Under the pieces are notes generated by a model. That model made no database searches. It had not been told where the DNA came from and worked only from the letters and a program-made list of their open reading frames with translations. Of a DNA stretch of 64,000 nt, positions 47,728 to 59,937 are shown one piece after another. The DNA lies in the NCBI GenBank assembly GCA_016808115.1, contig JAEQBH010004663.1, positions 186,001 through 250,000 of the forward strand, in the 5' to 3' direction. The stretch's first letter is position 1. Every line of letters begins with the position of its first letter. Source of the stretch: Tetrastigma voinierianum. Taxonomy: Eukaryota; Streptophyta; Magnoliopsida; Vitales; Vitaceae. Position numbers and translations under genes: made by a program.

Positions 47728-47816
47728 GGCCCACCAATGCTAGAAAAGCAAGTTAAAGAGTTTCAGCCTCGTGTCACGCCCCCTCTCTTCGCCCAAACAG
47801 GGGTAGGGGTGTGACA
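45719..47816 (+). repeat. Solo LTR, chromovirus-like, with target duplication TAATG
   Basis: The 2,098-bp block starts TGTAACACCCCCAAATTACG and ends GGGGTAGGGGTGTGACA. Perfect TAATG copies flank it at 45714-45718 and 47817-47821. No PBS, PPT or coding sequence is present. A TATAAAA box at 46269-46275 on the plus strand supports this orientation. The size and the TGTAACACCCC opening fit Tekay/Del-type chromoviruses. It sits inside a copia-like LTR. Confidence 0.9.
46370..46650 (+). repeat. Degenerate repeats with a 14-bp palindrome inside the solo LTR
   Basis: GAGTACCGGTACTC at 46392-46405 is a perfect palindrome. Near copies are GAGTACCGATACTC (46372) and AAGTACCGGTACTC (46494). Between them, phrases like AGTCCAAAGGATGC and CAAAGTGGTTTAAGGTCC recur four or five times. 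Confidence 0.75.
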
Positions 47817-47821
47817 TAATG

Positions 47822-50438
47822 TGGGTATGGGTATGGGATGCTTTTTAGAGGGGAATGGATGGAGTTCATTTTGAATTCCACTATAAGTGTTTAGGTTTTA
47901 AGACGGCTACGGGCAGGTGCCGAAGTCTCATCATATGAGATTAATTGTAACTCTTGAATCAACTTCAAATATCGTAATTTGTATGAACACTGTATAGATG
48001 TTCGTCTAGAACACACACATATTACATATAAGATACTATATATATATATATATATATATATATCATTTCTTTTATTTTACTGAAGCTTTATTTAAAGAAT
48101 TTATGATAAATATGATAAACATCTAAGATAAAACAAAATTCAAACAGAAATCAATCCAAAATAATTTTAATCTAAACTAATGGTCTCATCTGAATGTTCA
48201 TACAACTAATCAAATTTTTAATATTTACTGTATAAACACAAAAAACTATTGTTTAATAAACTAATTAAAATAATAAAAAATTAAATAGGTTTCTACTAGA
48301 ATATATAATAAGAATATTTTCCTTGACATATCTAATCTCACCTAATCAAAGCATATAGACTTTGAATTTTTATTTTTATTTTTTATGTTGTTTCTTTTTT
48401 TATTAAAGTTGTTAAAACAAATGGTACCATGATTAAATTATCTAATCCCATAAATTTCATATATTATTTGTGTATGTATTATAAATGCAACAAGTCATGA
48501 GATTGTAAATAAATAGATTACAATTTATTTAATTTTTTTTCTTTGTATTTTTAAATTTATTTATAGTAATTATTTCAATTTGATCTTTAATATATTATTA
48601 TGGAATTACAAATTTATTTTTTGATTCTAATTAATAAAAAACTATTGTGTAGACAGCGTATTTTGGCTATGATGCATTTCCTACTTAAAAGAGGAGACTC
48701 ATTTTTGTATTTTTAAAAAACCATTTAGAAAATTGTTTGAAGTGACCACTTATTTTTGTTTATTTTTTTTTAAGAGAGAAAACAAAATAAGAAATAAAAA
48801 CTCTAGTGTGACTCATTGTTCAGAAAAAACAAATCTACGAAACTGAGTCCAAAATTGAAAGTCATGTTACCTATTCGAAAGATACGGTATTGAGCCGTAG
48901 GATCCCTCTAAGCTCGCATACAAATGGTCTCTACTAATTAAGTTTATGAGAACTATGACAATCAATTGATTAATTAGTAGATACCAATAATTATCTCCAA
49001 TAGTAACACGAGGGTACATCAAACATATGACGAATGAATGTATAAATAAATGAATAAGTAAATAAATAAATGAGCAAAGACAAATGGGAATAGAATACGT
49101 ACCTTGGTTGCGAATCGAATGTGATATCGATAAAAGACAAGGTTAGTGCAATAATATATGTGGAAACATTTATATTTAAATTGGAAAATCAGGTTATAAG
49201 TCAAGTGTTAAATCATTTAATAAAGGGTATATGGGATGTTGGCCCCCCACTACGGCCCCCACCAAGGCCCATTTATTTAGCGCACATGTTAACCCTATAA
49301 TGTTCAATTTTATTGGAATCAAGGAATTAACTATGTGTTTGAAATTTTTAAAATCAGGTTGAAAAAATAATAATAATAAAATAAGAATGTCACTTTGGAT
49401 AAGAAGGAATTTGGATATTTGATTTGAGAAATTTAAAGAAAGTGAGTTTTGAATTTTTCGAAATAATTTTTTTTTTAAATAAAATAAATTTTAAGATTTT
49501 CGTATCAAAGAAAATTGATTTTAAGTTTTTGAAAGAAAGAAAATCGTTTTTTATTCTTTTGGAAATTAAGAAAATGATTTTTGAATTTTTTTAAGTTAAA
49601 AATATTATTTTTTTAATTAAAGAAGATGAATTTTTTTTAATAAATTGAAGAAAATGATTTTTGAATTTTTAAAAGTTAAAATAAAGATATTATACATTTT
49701 TTTTTAGAAATTAAAGAAGATGATTTTTAATGTTATATAAGATAACGAAAATAATTTATTTAAAATTTTGAAATATAACCAAAAAAAGAGAAGGATTAAT
49801 AAACTGGAACTGCTAATGAATTTGGAGGAATAACAAAATTATTTAAATATATATATTAATGAAACAAAGGAACCAAATCATTAAACAAGAAACAAACAAA
49901 TGATATTTAAAAATAATAATAAAGAAATGAAGTTAGTAGGCAACAAATGATATTTAAAAATAATAATAAAGTAAGGAAGTCAGTGGGCTGATAAGAGTGG
50001 CACATATAATTAATTAGACCATGTGGCTTGGTATATAACAAACAAGAAAATCAACTAGGAGGGCAATTAAGGGTGGCCTGTAGAGTATGCTTCATTCATG
50101 TCCTCGCCATCACAACAACTTTCCACAAAGCAAACATTGCCAAGAAAGGGAAAATACCAAACACAGTCCAAATATCCAAAGAGAACTAACTATATATAAA
50201 AAAAAGACAGAAAAAAGAAAAAAATTATAATACTAAAAAAGGAGACTCATGCAAGCAAATTATGAGAAATCAAGTAAAGTCCTAAAGCCTGTGACACATT
50301 TCTTCTACATATAATTACTTTCTCATGACCAACCCCAAGTATTAGATTACTCAACACTCATTTCCCCAAAAGTATCCCCACAAAACAGAACATCTATTTT
50401 TCTCTGCATATGGCAGACACCAACACCATCCACACCAT
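47822..50438. other. AT-rich spacer with simple repeats, no gene
   Basis: Contains (TA)n at about 48037-48063 (a similar run at 47691-47722 is just inside the solo LTR). Degenerate GAAAATGATTTTTGAATTTTT units lie at 49440-49730, and a 47-bp duplication at 49897-49990 (CAAATGATATTTAAAAATAA twice). The last 400 bp before the hAT end are of more normal composition and could be part of a gene flank, but I see no coding sequence. Confidence 0.5.
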
Positions 50439-50499
50439 CAATGGCGGAGCCAGGAATCCACCTTAGTGGGGCAATCTCTAATAGTAAATAAAATAATAT

Positions 50500-51304
50500 T
50501 TAATGAACTACAAATACAAAAAAGAAGTCATATTGATTGATAATATTACAATAAAATACATATTACAACTGTCCTCGACAAGTTTTCATACATTGAAAAT
50601 ATTGCATAATAGTTTCATTGTCAATGATATCAAATATATCTTTTTCTACATACACAAGCAATTGATCATTCATCCATTAATCTCCCATCCCATTTCATAG
50701 ACGATTTACAATATCCAATTGAAAATGTGTTCTTCTCCACATTCAGAGTTGCACAGTAGATTGTGCCAATGCAACAAGCAAATAAACAAGTGGATACACA
50801 ATGTGCTTTTTTGTCTCAACCATTTTTTGTACAAGATCACCAATTCCTTTCAAGTCAGAAAATTCATTATTAGAACACATATCAATGATATATGTCTCAA
50901 GTTGATCACTAAGCACCATCAGCTCTATCGGAGAAAAATCTTGTGAATAAAATTGAGCAAGTCAGCTTAACTTTTGCTTGTCAAATGCAACAAATGAATT
51001 ACAAGGATTTAGGCAAGCCACACAAAGAAGCAACTTGGTGTTTACCTCAGTGAAACGACTATTAAGCTCTTGAAGTTGCATATCTATAACCGCATAGAAC
51101 AACTCTACTTGATAATGATGCAAATTTGTAATTTCATGAGTTTTACGTCATGGTCTCCCTCGAGTTAAAAAAATATACTGTTCCATGGTTGAAGACAATA
51201 TTATGTCTTCAAAATAAGACACACTTGACCAAGGCAATCCAACCACTTTCTCTCTCATCATTTGTAATTGTTGCTTGCAACTTTAACCAAAGTCATTAAG
51301 ATTA
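50500..51304 (-). pseudogene. hAT transposase, C-terminal part
   Basis: The minus strand carries, in changing frames, QQLQMMRE near 51255, LLNFIHKIF and the following SQDFSP-like segment near 50930, a ETYIIDMCSNNEF-like stretch near 50870 and DLVQKMVETKKH near 50810. It then carries a decayed hAT dimerisation region down to a final EKDIFD near 50640. This is the usual C-terminal order of zinc-finger (MYM/TTF-type) plant hAT transposases. Stops are present throughout. The N-terminal part continues at 54371, past the LTR insertion. Confidence 0.75.
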
Positions 51305-51310
51305 ACAATG

Positions 51311-54300
51311 CTAGACCTCGAAATATACCCTCATTAGTTTTCTGACTTGTGTAGGTATATTAAAAGCTAAAAATGAATTTCGAACTAAAACGAGAAACCC
51401 TAATTAATAATAAAGACAAGGGTAAAGTGGTCATTTACTACTCTTTAGGACATAAAAGGCATAAACAAGGTTATATGCTATTATGGAATAAGATGCAAAG
51501 GACGGGATGCCAAAGTATACGAAAATCTGGAATGGAAATAGTAGAAGATGGAAGGACTAATCAGCAAAATAAAAATAAGCTAAATGATTTACAACATATT
51601 TTATGGGAAGCAAAATATCCCATTTGGTCTCCCTACTATGGTAGAAAACGTGAAAGGAGAGCAAAAGGCAGGCGAAGCGAAAAGCAAGGGCAAGAGAGTG
51701 TTAAGAGGAGAAGTTAAGAAGAAGAAAAGGAGGAAAAGCAAAAAAGGTATGGAACTAGATGGGATTTTATAGTTTTGTATGGATTCATGGTTTAAATTTC
51801 AAGTAATTGAGTTAGGGTTTAGAACAAACCCTAACAAATCTTGGTGTTTGGGTTGTGTATGGGTTATAACCCATATTAGAATGGTATTGGGAGGAATTCA
51901 TGGAAAGGTTTTATGCTAAGATAAGGAATGAAAGAGATTTGAATAGAAAAGAGATGTCAAGATGAAAATGAAATGGTTTTGAAGTGCATATGGACTATAG
52001 AGCTGGAATTGGATGGAAAAATATGGAAAAATTTAAGAAAAGCCCACATTCGGGGCATTTTCGAGAGTACCAAGCATGCGTAAACGCCTGCTTATTTCGA
52101 CCAGTTTTTGTATTTTAGTCATAACTTGCTCATTTCTTATCCGATTTGAGTGATTCAAGTAGCTAATTAAACTAGACTTCAAGGAGAACCAAACATCCAG
52201 AAATAGGCATTGTCGAATTCTGATTCTATGTGGCCCAAAAATTCATTCAAAGTAGGGCCATGTTCAAGCCAAATTCTGGTTCAGTTTTTGAACAAACATA
52301 GATTAGCGGTTGTTGGATGTAACGAGTTTCCTGTGCTCCGATTTGGGTGATTCCAATTGAGAAGAACCCGTAGCACCTAACTTCAAAAGAGTATAAAGAA
52401 CCAAAGGTCAAATATGGAGTCAAGACATGGGAAATGGATATGTCAAATGGGGTCCCTGGTGTGTAAAATCTAAGAAATGACTACTTGGCATGAAATGCCA
52501 TAACTTGAATTTGGATGAGTCAATTGGATTGATTCCACTCCTAAGTAAAATAGATTCATAGAGGAATAAGAATATAGGAATGAGGTAAGTGGTGGATTAA
52601 AATGGAAATTATGGTTAATGTGTAGTTGTGGTTTTCTGGAAAATGAAAATGACTATCTGACGAAACTGAATTCGACTCCGAAGCAAGCTGATTGAGTGGT
52701 GAACTATGAGTGTAAAACTAATATTTTGAAAATTGAGTTTTAAAAGTAAATGATTTTAATGTGAAAAAGGAAATGATTAAGATAAATGTTTATATATGGA
52801 TATCCATAAGAATGTAGTAAATGTATAAATGTTTACTTTGCCTAAATATATGTATTTATATTAAATGTTTATATATGTATGCATATGTTAAGGCATTATG
52901 GAAGTTAAAATGTGTAAAGAATGCATAGGTATATTTGCATATATATATGCTTTAATGATAAAGTAAAGATTTGAAATGGATTTATAAATGTATTTTGAAG
53001 AAATGAGTGAATGATTTTAATGTTAAAATGAAAAGTTTAATGTAAATGTTTATATACGTATTTACATTTTGGCGCATACAAGCTTTTAAAATGCGTTTCA
53101 AGAATGTTAAGGCAAAATGTATAAATGATAAAGTAAAGGTTTTAAATGGATTTATAAATGATTTAAGAACGCTTTTATCGATGGTTACCCTAACCCCATA
53201 TGATCGCGATGACCGGAGCATCTGCGAGGTACTTTAAGCGCCAGAAGGAGCTTGTATGTGAGTTTATAAGTGCTACTAACCTGCTGAAGGGAAATAGGTG
53301 CGTCTAGAGTAATATCCTTACACATGATAAAGTACTATGACCTGAACCCTATGCAAAGCGTGAATTTCTCCGCAATGTAGTGGTTATGGACTGAATGAGA
53401 CTGTCTCTCACCGTCAAGCATTCTAAACTATTCTGTGTTTATCCCCGTTCCATCGTAAAGAAAGAAAGTTCGAGTATAAATGTTTACGATAAATGGATTT
53501 TAATTGTATAAGTATTTATTATCGAAGAAAGAAAGTTCGAGGCATAAATGTTTTAAGGTATAAATGGATTTTAATTGTATAAGTATTTATTATGTTAAAG
53601 AAAGAAGTTTGGCAGATAAATGTTTAAGGCATAAATTGATTTTAATTTGTATAAGTATTTATTACTCGAATATATACCGAAAATGTTATCTAATGAAAAT
53701 GTACACTCACCGCCTTTAGCCTACTCTTTCCATATGTTTTAAGAACCTTTTCAGAACCGAGACAAAGGCCAGAGTATCCCCAAGGCAAAGGGGAGTCTAG
53801 TCACTCTAGAGAGACGCTGCCCGTGAACTCGTGACAGAAATATTTTGCATATTTTATATGTGAAATATTTTGTCATGTATATATGCATATATGTATATAT
53901 TTTGAAAAGGAATTACGAGGGCTAGCTTCGCTTTAAGTCCTACTCAAGCCCACCTTTGATTAAAAATGTGCATGAATCGCGCGTTTCAACGTTGAAGGAT
54001 TTGAAGTGAATAAAGTATAGTGTATATATCAGGTTTGGTTGGGTTGTGGACGAGAGTCCTAAACGAAGTTGAGAAATTGAGAATCGAAAAGATTGTGCGT
54101 TGTTTTTAAATGTTTTCATGGTTTTGTAAATTGGGAAAGTCCAAAACGTAGGAAACTCTCGGCCAATTCTCGAAAAATCCAAGTGTTTGAAAAAGAAAAG
54201 AAAAAAAAAAATTTTACCACTTCGCCGTATTATTTCTAAAGATATGTTAAGGATTGTAAAGGGTTCGCTTCACGGATTTTATCTGATCATGAAGGAAAAG

Positions 54301-54364
54301 TTTCTATATCCATTAGAGTGCCGGGAGGTCCCTGTCTACGAAAGTACATCCGGTCAGATCCTTC
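51311..54364 (+). repeat. Long LTR-like insertion inside the hAT transposase gene
   Basis: The hAT transposase reading is interrupted here, and the hexamer ACAATG occurs on both sides (51305-51310 and 54365-54370), consistent with a 5-bp target duplication. The insert opens GCTAGACCTCGAAATATACC and contains CATAACTTGCTCATTTCTTA with CCGATTTGAGTGATTC, phrases shared in style with the chromovirus-like LTR at 61.9 kb. There is no pol, so it is probably a solo LTR of 3,054 bp, within the range of chromovirus LTRs. The exact ends are uncertain, because the usual TG/CA ends overlap the repeated hexamer. Confidence 0.7.
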
Positions 54365-54370
54365 ACAATG

Positions 54371-55931
54371 TCTCTGATCCTTCCTCTATAATGCTTGTGA
54401 CAACTCATTTGTTATTTCCCAATATAACTCTCATCAAATGTAAACTAAAGACAAAGTTAAATAATTGCATTGACTCTAACAAGTTGGTTGATTCATATCT
54501 TTGCTCAGAATTTGAACCATCATCCGCAATAATCTTTAGTACTTCAATCACAGATGAGAACATGTTAATCAACGGCAAAATTTCTAATGTGAACCCCAAC
54601 ATGTATCACAAGCACGTTTAATCCTTGGTTTAACCCTTGTCCACTAGAAAGTTCACAATGTTTAAGAGATTCAACAACCACTTCAACTTGCATATTATGA
54701 AGGATATCATGACGTTTGGATGAACCACCAACAACATTAACCACATTAGTAACTACAATGAATAGAGAAACAATTTGAATATGAATTTTTTCCACAACCA
54801 CAAGAGCTAACTGAAGTTGATGAGCAAAACAATGAACATAAAAGGCACATTCATTCTCTTTCATAATAAGTGTCTTAAGACCATTGAACTCCCCTTGCAT
54901 ATTACTTGCCCCATCATAACCTTGTCCACCAACCTATACTTACTTAATCCATGTCTAGAAAATAAATTATCAATAGTCGTCACTGAAAGAGCAATGGCAG
55001 CCTAGCAACATGCTCCAACAATAAAATGTCAATCATGTTCTCTTTTTTGTCCACTATTATCAATATACTTCATACTGCTATTCTATAGATCATGATCAAT
55101 CAACCAAATATAGAAAACTATTTCCAAGATCTTGACATACACTATATTCCAACGCCAGTCAACAATGTCTTGTCAATTTCAAAATCATTAATTTCTAAAT
55201 TTTCAGGAGCATTTTTCAAAGTAACTACTTTACTGTCCTCATTGTGATAAGCAAGAAATCTTAGAAATTTAAGAAAGTTTCCTTGGTTGCTAGAATTTTC
55301 ATATTCATCATGACCATGAAATGCAATGCATTGTCTTAAAAAAAATCTAACACAATCAACGGATGCATTTAAACGAATTTGATACTCACTTCGAACTTGA
55401 TTTGATTGCTTGGATAGAATTGTTTCAATATATTGCTTTTGATTTAATAAGACTTCACATTTTCTCCAAACTTGATTATGAGCACTAAAGGGGTCACTAA
55501 CATGAATATTGAATCTTTCTTTTTTCTTCCAATTTGAGAACCCTTCACTAACAAGGAAATCACTGCCTGCTTATTCTCCAACATCTGGTTTGAAAGGATA
55601 GCAAAATAAGAAAAATGCAGCATCTTTTGCTATACTCCAACCAATAAGAATGTTCAATAAACCAAGCAAGATTTAATCTTCATGATAATTCTCCACATTT
55701 CTTAGAGACAAAGTTATGTTTTTTAGACTGACATGGACCCTTTTGTAAAAATGCTCTTCGAACTTGATCTCAAGTGTTAGGATTGTAATCTAAAATCCTA
55801 ATTCTAACCCAGGGTTTTTTGGAAAATCATTTAAGTTGATTTCAAATGGACATTGTTTCAAATCTTTGTTATTTCCTTTTGAAGAGGCTGAGAATTCAAG
55901 TTCAAATTTTCTTTTAAAGTATTTCTCCATA
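54371..55931 (-). pseudogene. hAT transposase, N-terminal and middle part
   Basis: The minus strand starts at an ATG at 55931 (MEKYFKRKFELEFSASSKGN). It continues through FPKNPGLELGF and DQVRRAFLQKGPCQ near 55740-55775, a zinc-finger-like AWFIEHSYWLEYSKRCCIF segment (55590-55660) and VSNSFKCIR. Next come GEFNGLKTLIMKENE and HCFAHQLQLALVVVEK at 54780-54900, FSSVIEVLKIIADDGSNSEQ at 54490-54560 and NELSQAL near 54400. This is the order of the plant hAT-family transposases annotated as zinc finger MYM-type 1-like. The open block at 54565-54900 is 112 residues. Stops elsewhere show that it is inactive. It would have cut and pasted the transposon. Confidence 0.85.
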
Positions 55932-57191
55932 CCTGATTACATATTATTAATAATATTGTCAAGCTTAAAAATAATAATATCAAAAAATATAAATTCATCT
56001 ATTATTTATTTTAATAATCATTCAATATTTATATAAAAGTTAGCTAATAGATTTCATAGGCAAACTTCACTAATTAATATATTTATAACATTGAAAGTCA
56101 AACAATAATATATTTAATAAATTCTTTATAAAATAATTTTTAAAGCAATAATATTTTACACGACACATACATTGCATAAAAAATTATATAAATTAAGTAA
56201 ATGATATTAGTATAAATAGAAAATAAAAGTCAACACAAATTCCAACAAATATATGTTTCATTATATAACAAACTCTATGATATTAATCCAATATGAATAA
56301 AAATTTAAAATATCAAATTAATCATAATATATATTTTAATTTCCATAAAGAAAGTCTCATAATCATGATATCAACTTAATAAAATACAAAATGTAAACAG
56401 TAAATTATCAATAAAAATATATTTTATTCTAATTTCTACAATAAATTCTCATGATATTAATTTTAAATGAATAAAAATGAAAAATATCAATACAATACAA
56501 ATTTAATAATAGCATAATCCAATTTATGCATCAATCATCATCAAAGCATATTTAAATAAATATTATATATATGTTAATATGAAAGTTTAATAACACCAAT
56601 ACACCACATAGATTCATAGATTCATCATGTGAATAATTATTATCAATAATAAATTTTAAAAAAAAGAACAAAATATATATATTTATAGGTTTATTTATAT
56701 AAAGGTTTCAATAAAATCTAAAAAGGATAAATATAAAAAACTTACAATTTTTTTCTCCTTCTTCCTCCTATTATGCTTTGATTCTTCTTCCTTTTCCTTT
56801 CTTTCCTATTTTTCTCCCTACTCTCTCCCGTTTTTTCTTTCATTTCACCCTCCTCCCCCCTCCATTTTGAACTTTTCAAAATGATATAACAGCAGGAGGC
56901 GGATGGCAGGGAGTTATGAATTTTGATAAAAAAATTTTTAGTTACATGTATACATTTATTATATTTTGACTTAAATTACATGAGGAAGAGTTAGCCTGGT
57001 GGTTTAGTACTTGATATTATACACTCCGTACCACTACACCAAGGTTTAAATCCTTGCTACATCAGATTGTTTACTTCTTTTTTGGCCTTTCTAGTAGGGA
57101 CACAATGGTACCGTTATAATTAATTTTATTTTTTTTCAAAATCTCAGGGGGGGCAATTGCCCCCACCGGACCCATATTAGATCCGCCCCTG

Positions 57192-57351
57192 CACAGAAAA
57201 ATCGTCTCTATTCGCAACCCACTCACTACCTCCTCTACAACCATAAAACCCTAACCAAATTATCTTTAACACAACTTGAAATGATTTTCATTCATGTATA
57301 GATCTTTGAAAGAGAAAGAGATAAATCCCGAAGCAACAGAACTAGGGATTC
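57192..57351. other. Flank between hAT end and duplicated block
   Basis: No supported gene. The composition is ordinary rather than AT-extreme, and the region may belong to the same sequence context as 50040-50430 on the other side of the hAT. Confidence 0.35.
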
Positions 57352-57697
57352 ACATAAAAAAAATGAAGATCATTGACCATTGTGGATAAACCCAGAATCT
57401 GTAAGCAAAAGAAATGGGAGCTAGAGAACATGTGTTACCTCAATCGCGTCTTATGAGCTCTTAATGTCCACCGGTTCCTGCTCTCTTCAAGCATTCTTCT
57501 CCCCCTCTCCCCCCCTCCAACCGTTGTCCCCCATTATCTCGGCCTCCAACAATGCCATATATATGTATATTCTCCTAAAAATCAAAGAACATCTCCATAT
57601 ACGTATAAGGAAAAAAAAACGTTCTTTTAAGAACACCTCTTTTCCAAAAAGAAGGTGGCCCTTTGGATGGCTACCACGTGGGGGTCTCCACAAATAT
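57352..57697. repeat. Direct repeat, copy 1 (about 346 bp)
   Basis: It matches 59938-60329. Shared phrases include GAAGATCATTGA, CTCAATCGCGTCTTATGAGC, ATATATGTATATTCTCCTAA and GGCCCTTTGGATG. A CACGTG core (G-box-like) at 57675-57680 is present in both copies. The middle section differs: a CT-rich stretch differs in length. Confidence 0.9.
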
Positions 57698-57703
57698 GCC
57701 CCT

Positions 57704-57794
57704 CTTCGATAGAGTTCACTAATGTAACGAAAGCGAATCGTGAAAGAAACTGGAAGGATGAACAATGAGTGAAACAATGTGAACTCTATCGAAG
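57704..57794. repeat. 16-bp perfect inverted repeat
   Basis: CTTCGATAGAGTTCAC (57704-57719) and GTGAACTCTATCGAAG (57779-57794) can pair around a 59-nt loop. It lies right at the inner edge of direct-repeat copy 1. Confidence 0.85.
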
Positions 57795-58434
57795 AAAGAA
57801 ATGGAGACCCCTGGGTTATCGAGCTGAATACGAGCTCAAAGCAATGAGTAAGAAGGATCTATACATGCTAAAAACAAACAACAAAGGACCAAGGAAAGGC
57901 CTTGGGCTCCTAAACAAACCAATAAAGTAATGACATGGACTCAAGAAGGCCCCCCTCGAAGGTGAAACTCGCATCCAAGTTTGAAGCCAATGATGGTCAG
58001 TCCAACCATGAAAATGACCTATGTATACTGATATAGTCCAAAGCACTCTACATGATGGTACGAGACTGTTCATGCTTCATAATGTGATGAATGCAAGAAA
58101 ATGTGAGCTCAAAAGGCTAGTCACATGTCAAAAGAACTCTCAAGTGGCAAGATGAAAACTTGTGAGTAGCTCATATGCTGTCATGTGAGAAGTGAGATGA
58201 CTAGAAGAGAACATATACATAAGATGGGCAATGACCGTGTCCACAGACAATGGATGTAAACAAAAAAAAAAACATCAGGCATGGGTGGGGGAAGAAGTCT
58301 AAGGTTGTGGATAATAGGGGCTCTGAACATCGCAACGAAGGAGATGACTCTAGATGCCGAGTCGAATGCCACCATGTGCATCAAGGTGCAAATCTAATAC
58401 AAATCTAATTGGGAAGTGGCTTTGAATATCATCA
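57795..58434. other. Unrecognised sequence before the minisatellite
   Basis: Mixed composition with scattered short open frames on the minus strand; no domain recognised. GGCTCTGAACATCG near 58319 is already similar to the minisatellite unit. Confidence 0.35.
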
Positions 58435-59275
58435 TTAAAGCAACTCTGAATGCCAAACTGAAAAATAATGACTTTGAATGCAAAAACTAAAGAAAATGGC
58501 TCTGAATGCTAAACTAAAGAAAATTGTTCTAAAAGCCAAATTGAAGAAAAGGACTCTGAACGCAAAACAGAAGAAAATGGCTTTGAACACCAAATTGAAA
58601 AAAAGGGCTTTGAATGCCAAAAGGCAGAAAACGCCTCTGAATGCCAAACTGTAGAAACGACTCTGAACGCTAAACTGAAGAGGACGGCTTTGAACATCAA
58701 ACTAAAGAAAACGATTTGAACGCCAAATTGAAGTTAAGACGATCACGTCAAATCAAGAACGATCAAACCACAAGAACCAAGAAAACAACTTTGAACGCCA
58801 AATCAAGAAGACGGTGCTGAAAGGTGAAGAAAATGGCTCTAAACACCAAACTGCAAAAAATGGCTCTAAACACCAAACTACAAGAAACGGCTCTAAACGT
58901 CAAACTGAAGAAAACGGCTCTAAATGCCAAGCTGAAGAAAACGGCTTTGAACGTCAAACTAAAGAAAACGACTCTAAATGGCAAGCGGAGAAAAGCGACT
59001 CACTGACGAGTGGAAAGCGAACTTTGAGCGTCGATATGAGAAAACAACGTTGAACGTCAAACTGAAGAAAACCGACTTTGAACGTCAAACTGAAGAAAAC
59101 GACTCTAAACGTCAAACTACAAAAAACGTCTCTGAACGCCTAATTAAAGAAAACTACTTTGATTGCCTAACTGAAAAATACGACTCTAAATGCCAAACAG
59201 TAGAAAATGGCTTTGAATGCCAAACTGAAGAAAATGACTCTAAACACCATATTGAGCTTGACTCTAAACGTTAAA
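58435..59275. repeat. 27-bp minisatellite, about 30 units
   Basis: The unit is close to GAAAACGGCTCTGAACGCCA followed by AACTGAA. The array is interrupted near 58735-58810 and partly near 58985-59045. As 27 is a multiple of three, both strands stay open for long runs: a 9-residue period like ENGSKRQTE on plus and FSLAFRAVF on minus. Many units differ by single changes, often C/T or G/A. Confidence 0.9.
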
Positions 59276-59937
59276 GCTACCATGACTCGAACACCAAACT
59301 AGAGAAGAGGCGGAGTTTGAATGAATGGCAATACTGACTCGAGCATGGCGAAAACTACTCTATGTATAAGAAATGTTCAATAACTATCAATGGTGGCAAA
59401 ACATCTACACCAATGAAATGAGGAGCTATACAGTATAGTAGTGGGAGGCATCACAACAAAGAAATATCTATAAGTGGCTTTGGCGATCAACACACTATGC
59501 TCAAAAGTCGAACCATCCATTTCATCAAAAGGAAATACAAGCATGTCTATCTGTAACGAGGGTCCAATGAGAACTCAAAAATGCCTTGTACATTCAAAAT
59601 GAGTAGCTCCTACCATTGACTCAAAAGAACCTGCTAGAAACATATGCGGAATCTTACTCTAAAATCTTGAGACATAAAGTAGTTAGTGTCCTGCAACAAC
59701 TCTGGTAATGGATGAAACATAACATCTAAGAAGTGACCTTCAACTCACATGGCCCCTAATGAAATCCTCTTGAATAAACAGTGTTGAAGCAAAAATATGT
59801 CAATGATGCTCATCATCAGCAAAAACCATATACACCTCCCCACAAATCATGTAATCTCAATAGATAGGGGAATATAATCCAGAATGGCATATGCTTGAAA
59901 TGTCATAATAAGTTCATCATCTTGATGAAAACCGCCT
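59276..59937. other. Unrecognised sequence after the minisatellite
   Basis: No supported gene or element end. Together with 57698-58434 it forms the non-repeated part of the segment enclosed by the direct repeats. Confidence 0.35.

Larger units (their letters stand above)
50439..57191 (-). mobile_element. hAT-superfamily DNA transposon with nested LTR insertion
   Basis: The left end reads CAATGGCGGAGCCAGGAATC and the right end, on the other strand, CAGGGGCGGATCTAATATGG. Both lead into a GGGGCAAT stretch 25-40 bp in; these are imperfect inverted repeats of the CAGGGGCGGA type common in plant hAT elements. The flanking octamers, CACACCAT and CACAGAAA, share five positions, so a decayed 8-bp target duplication is possible but not proven. 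The interior holds a minus-strand hAT transposase pseudogene split by about 3 kb of LTR sequence. About 1.2 kb of non-coding DNA lies between the gene start and the right end. Confidence 0.85.

Noticed and set aside
54187..54621. Plus-strand open frame of 144 codons
   Set aside because: Its second half is the antisense of hAT transposase sequence that reads clearly on the minus strand; its first half lies in the LTR insertion.
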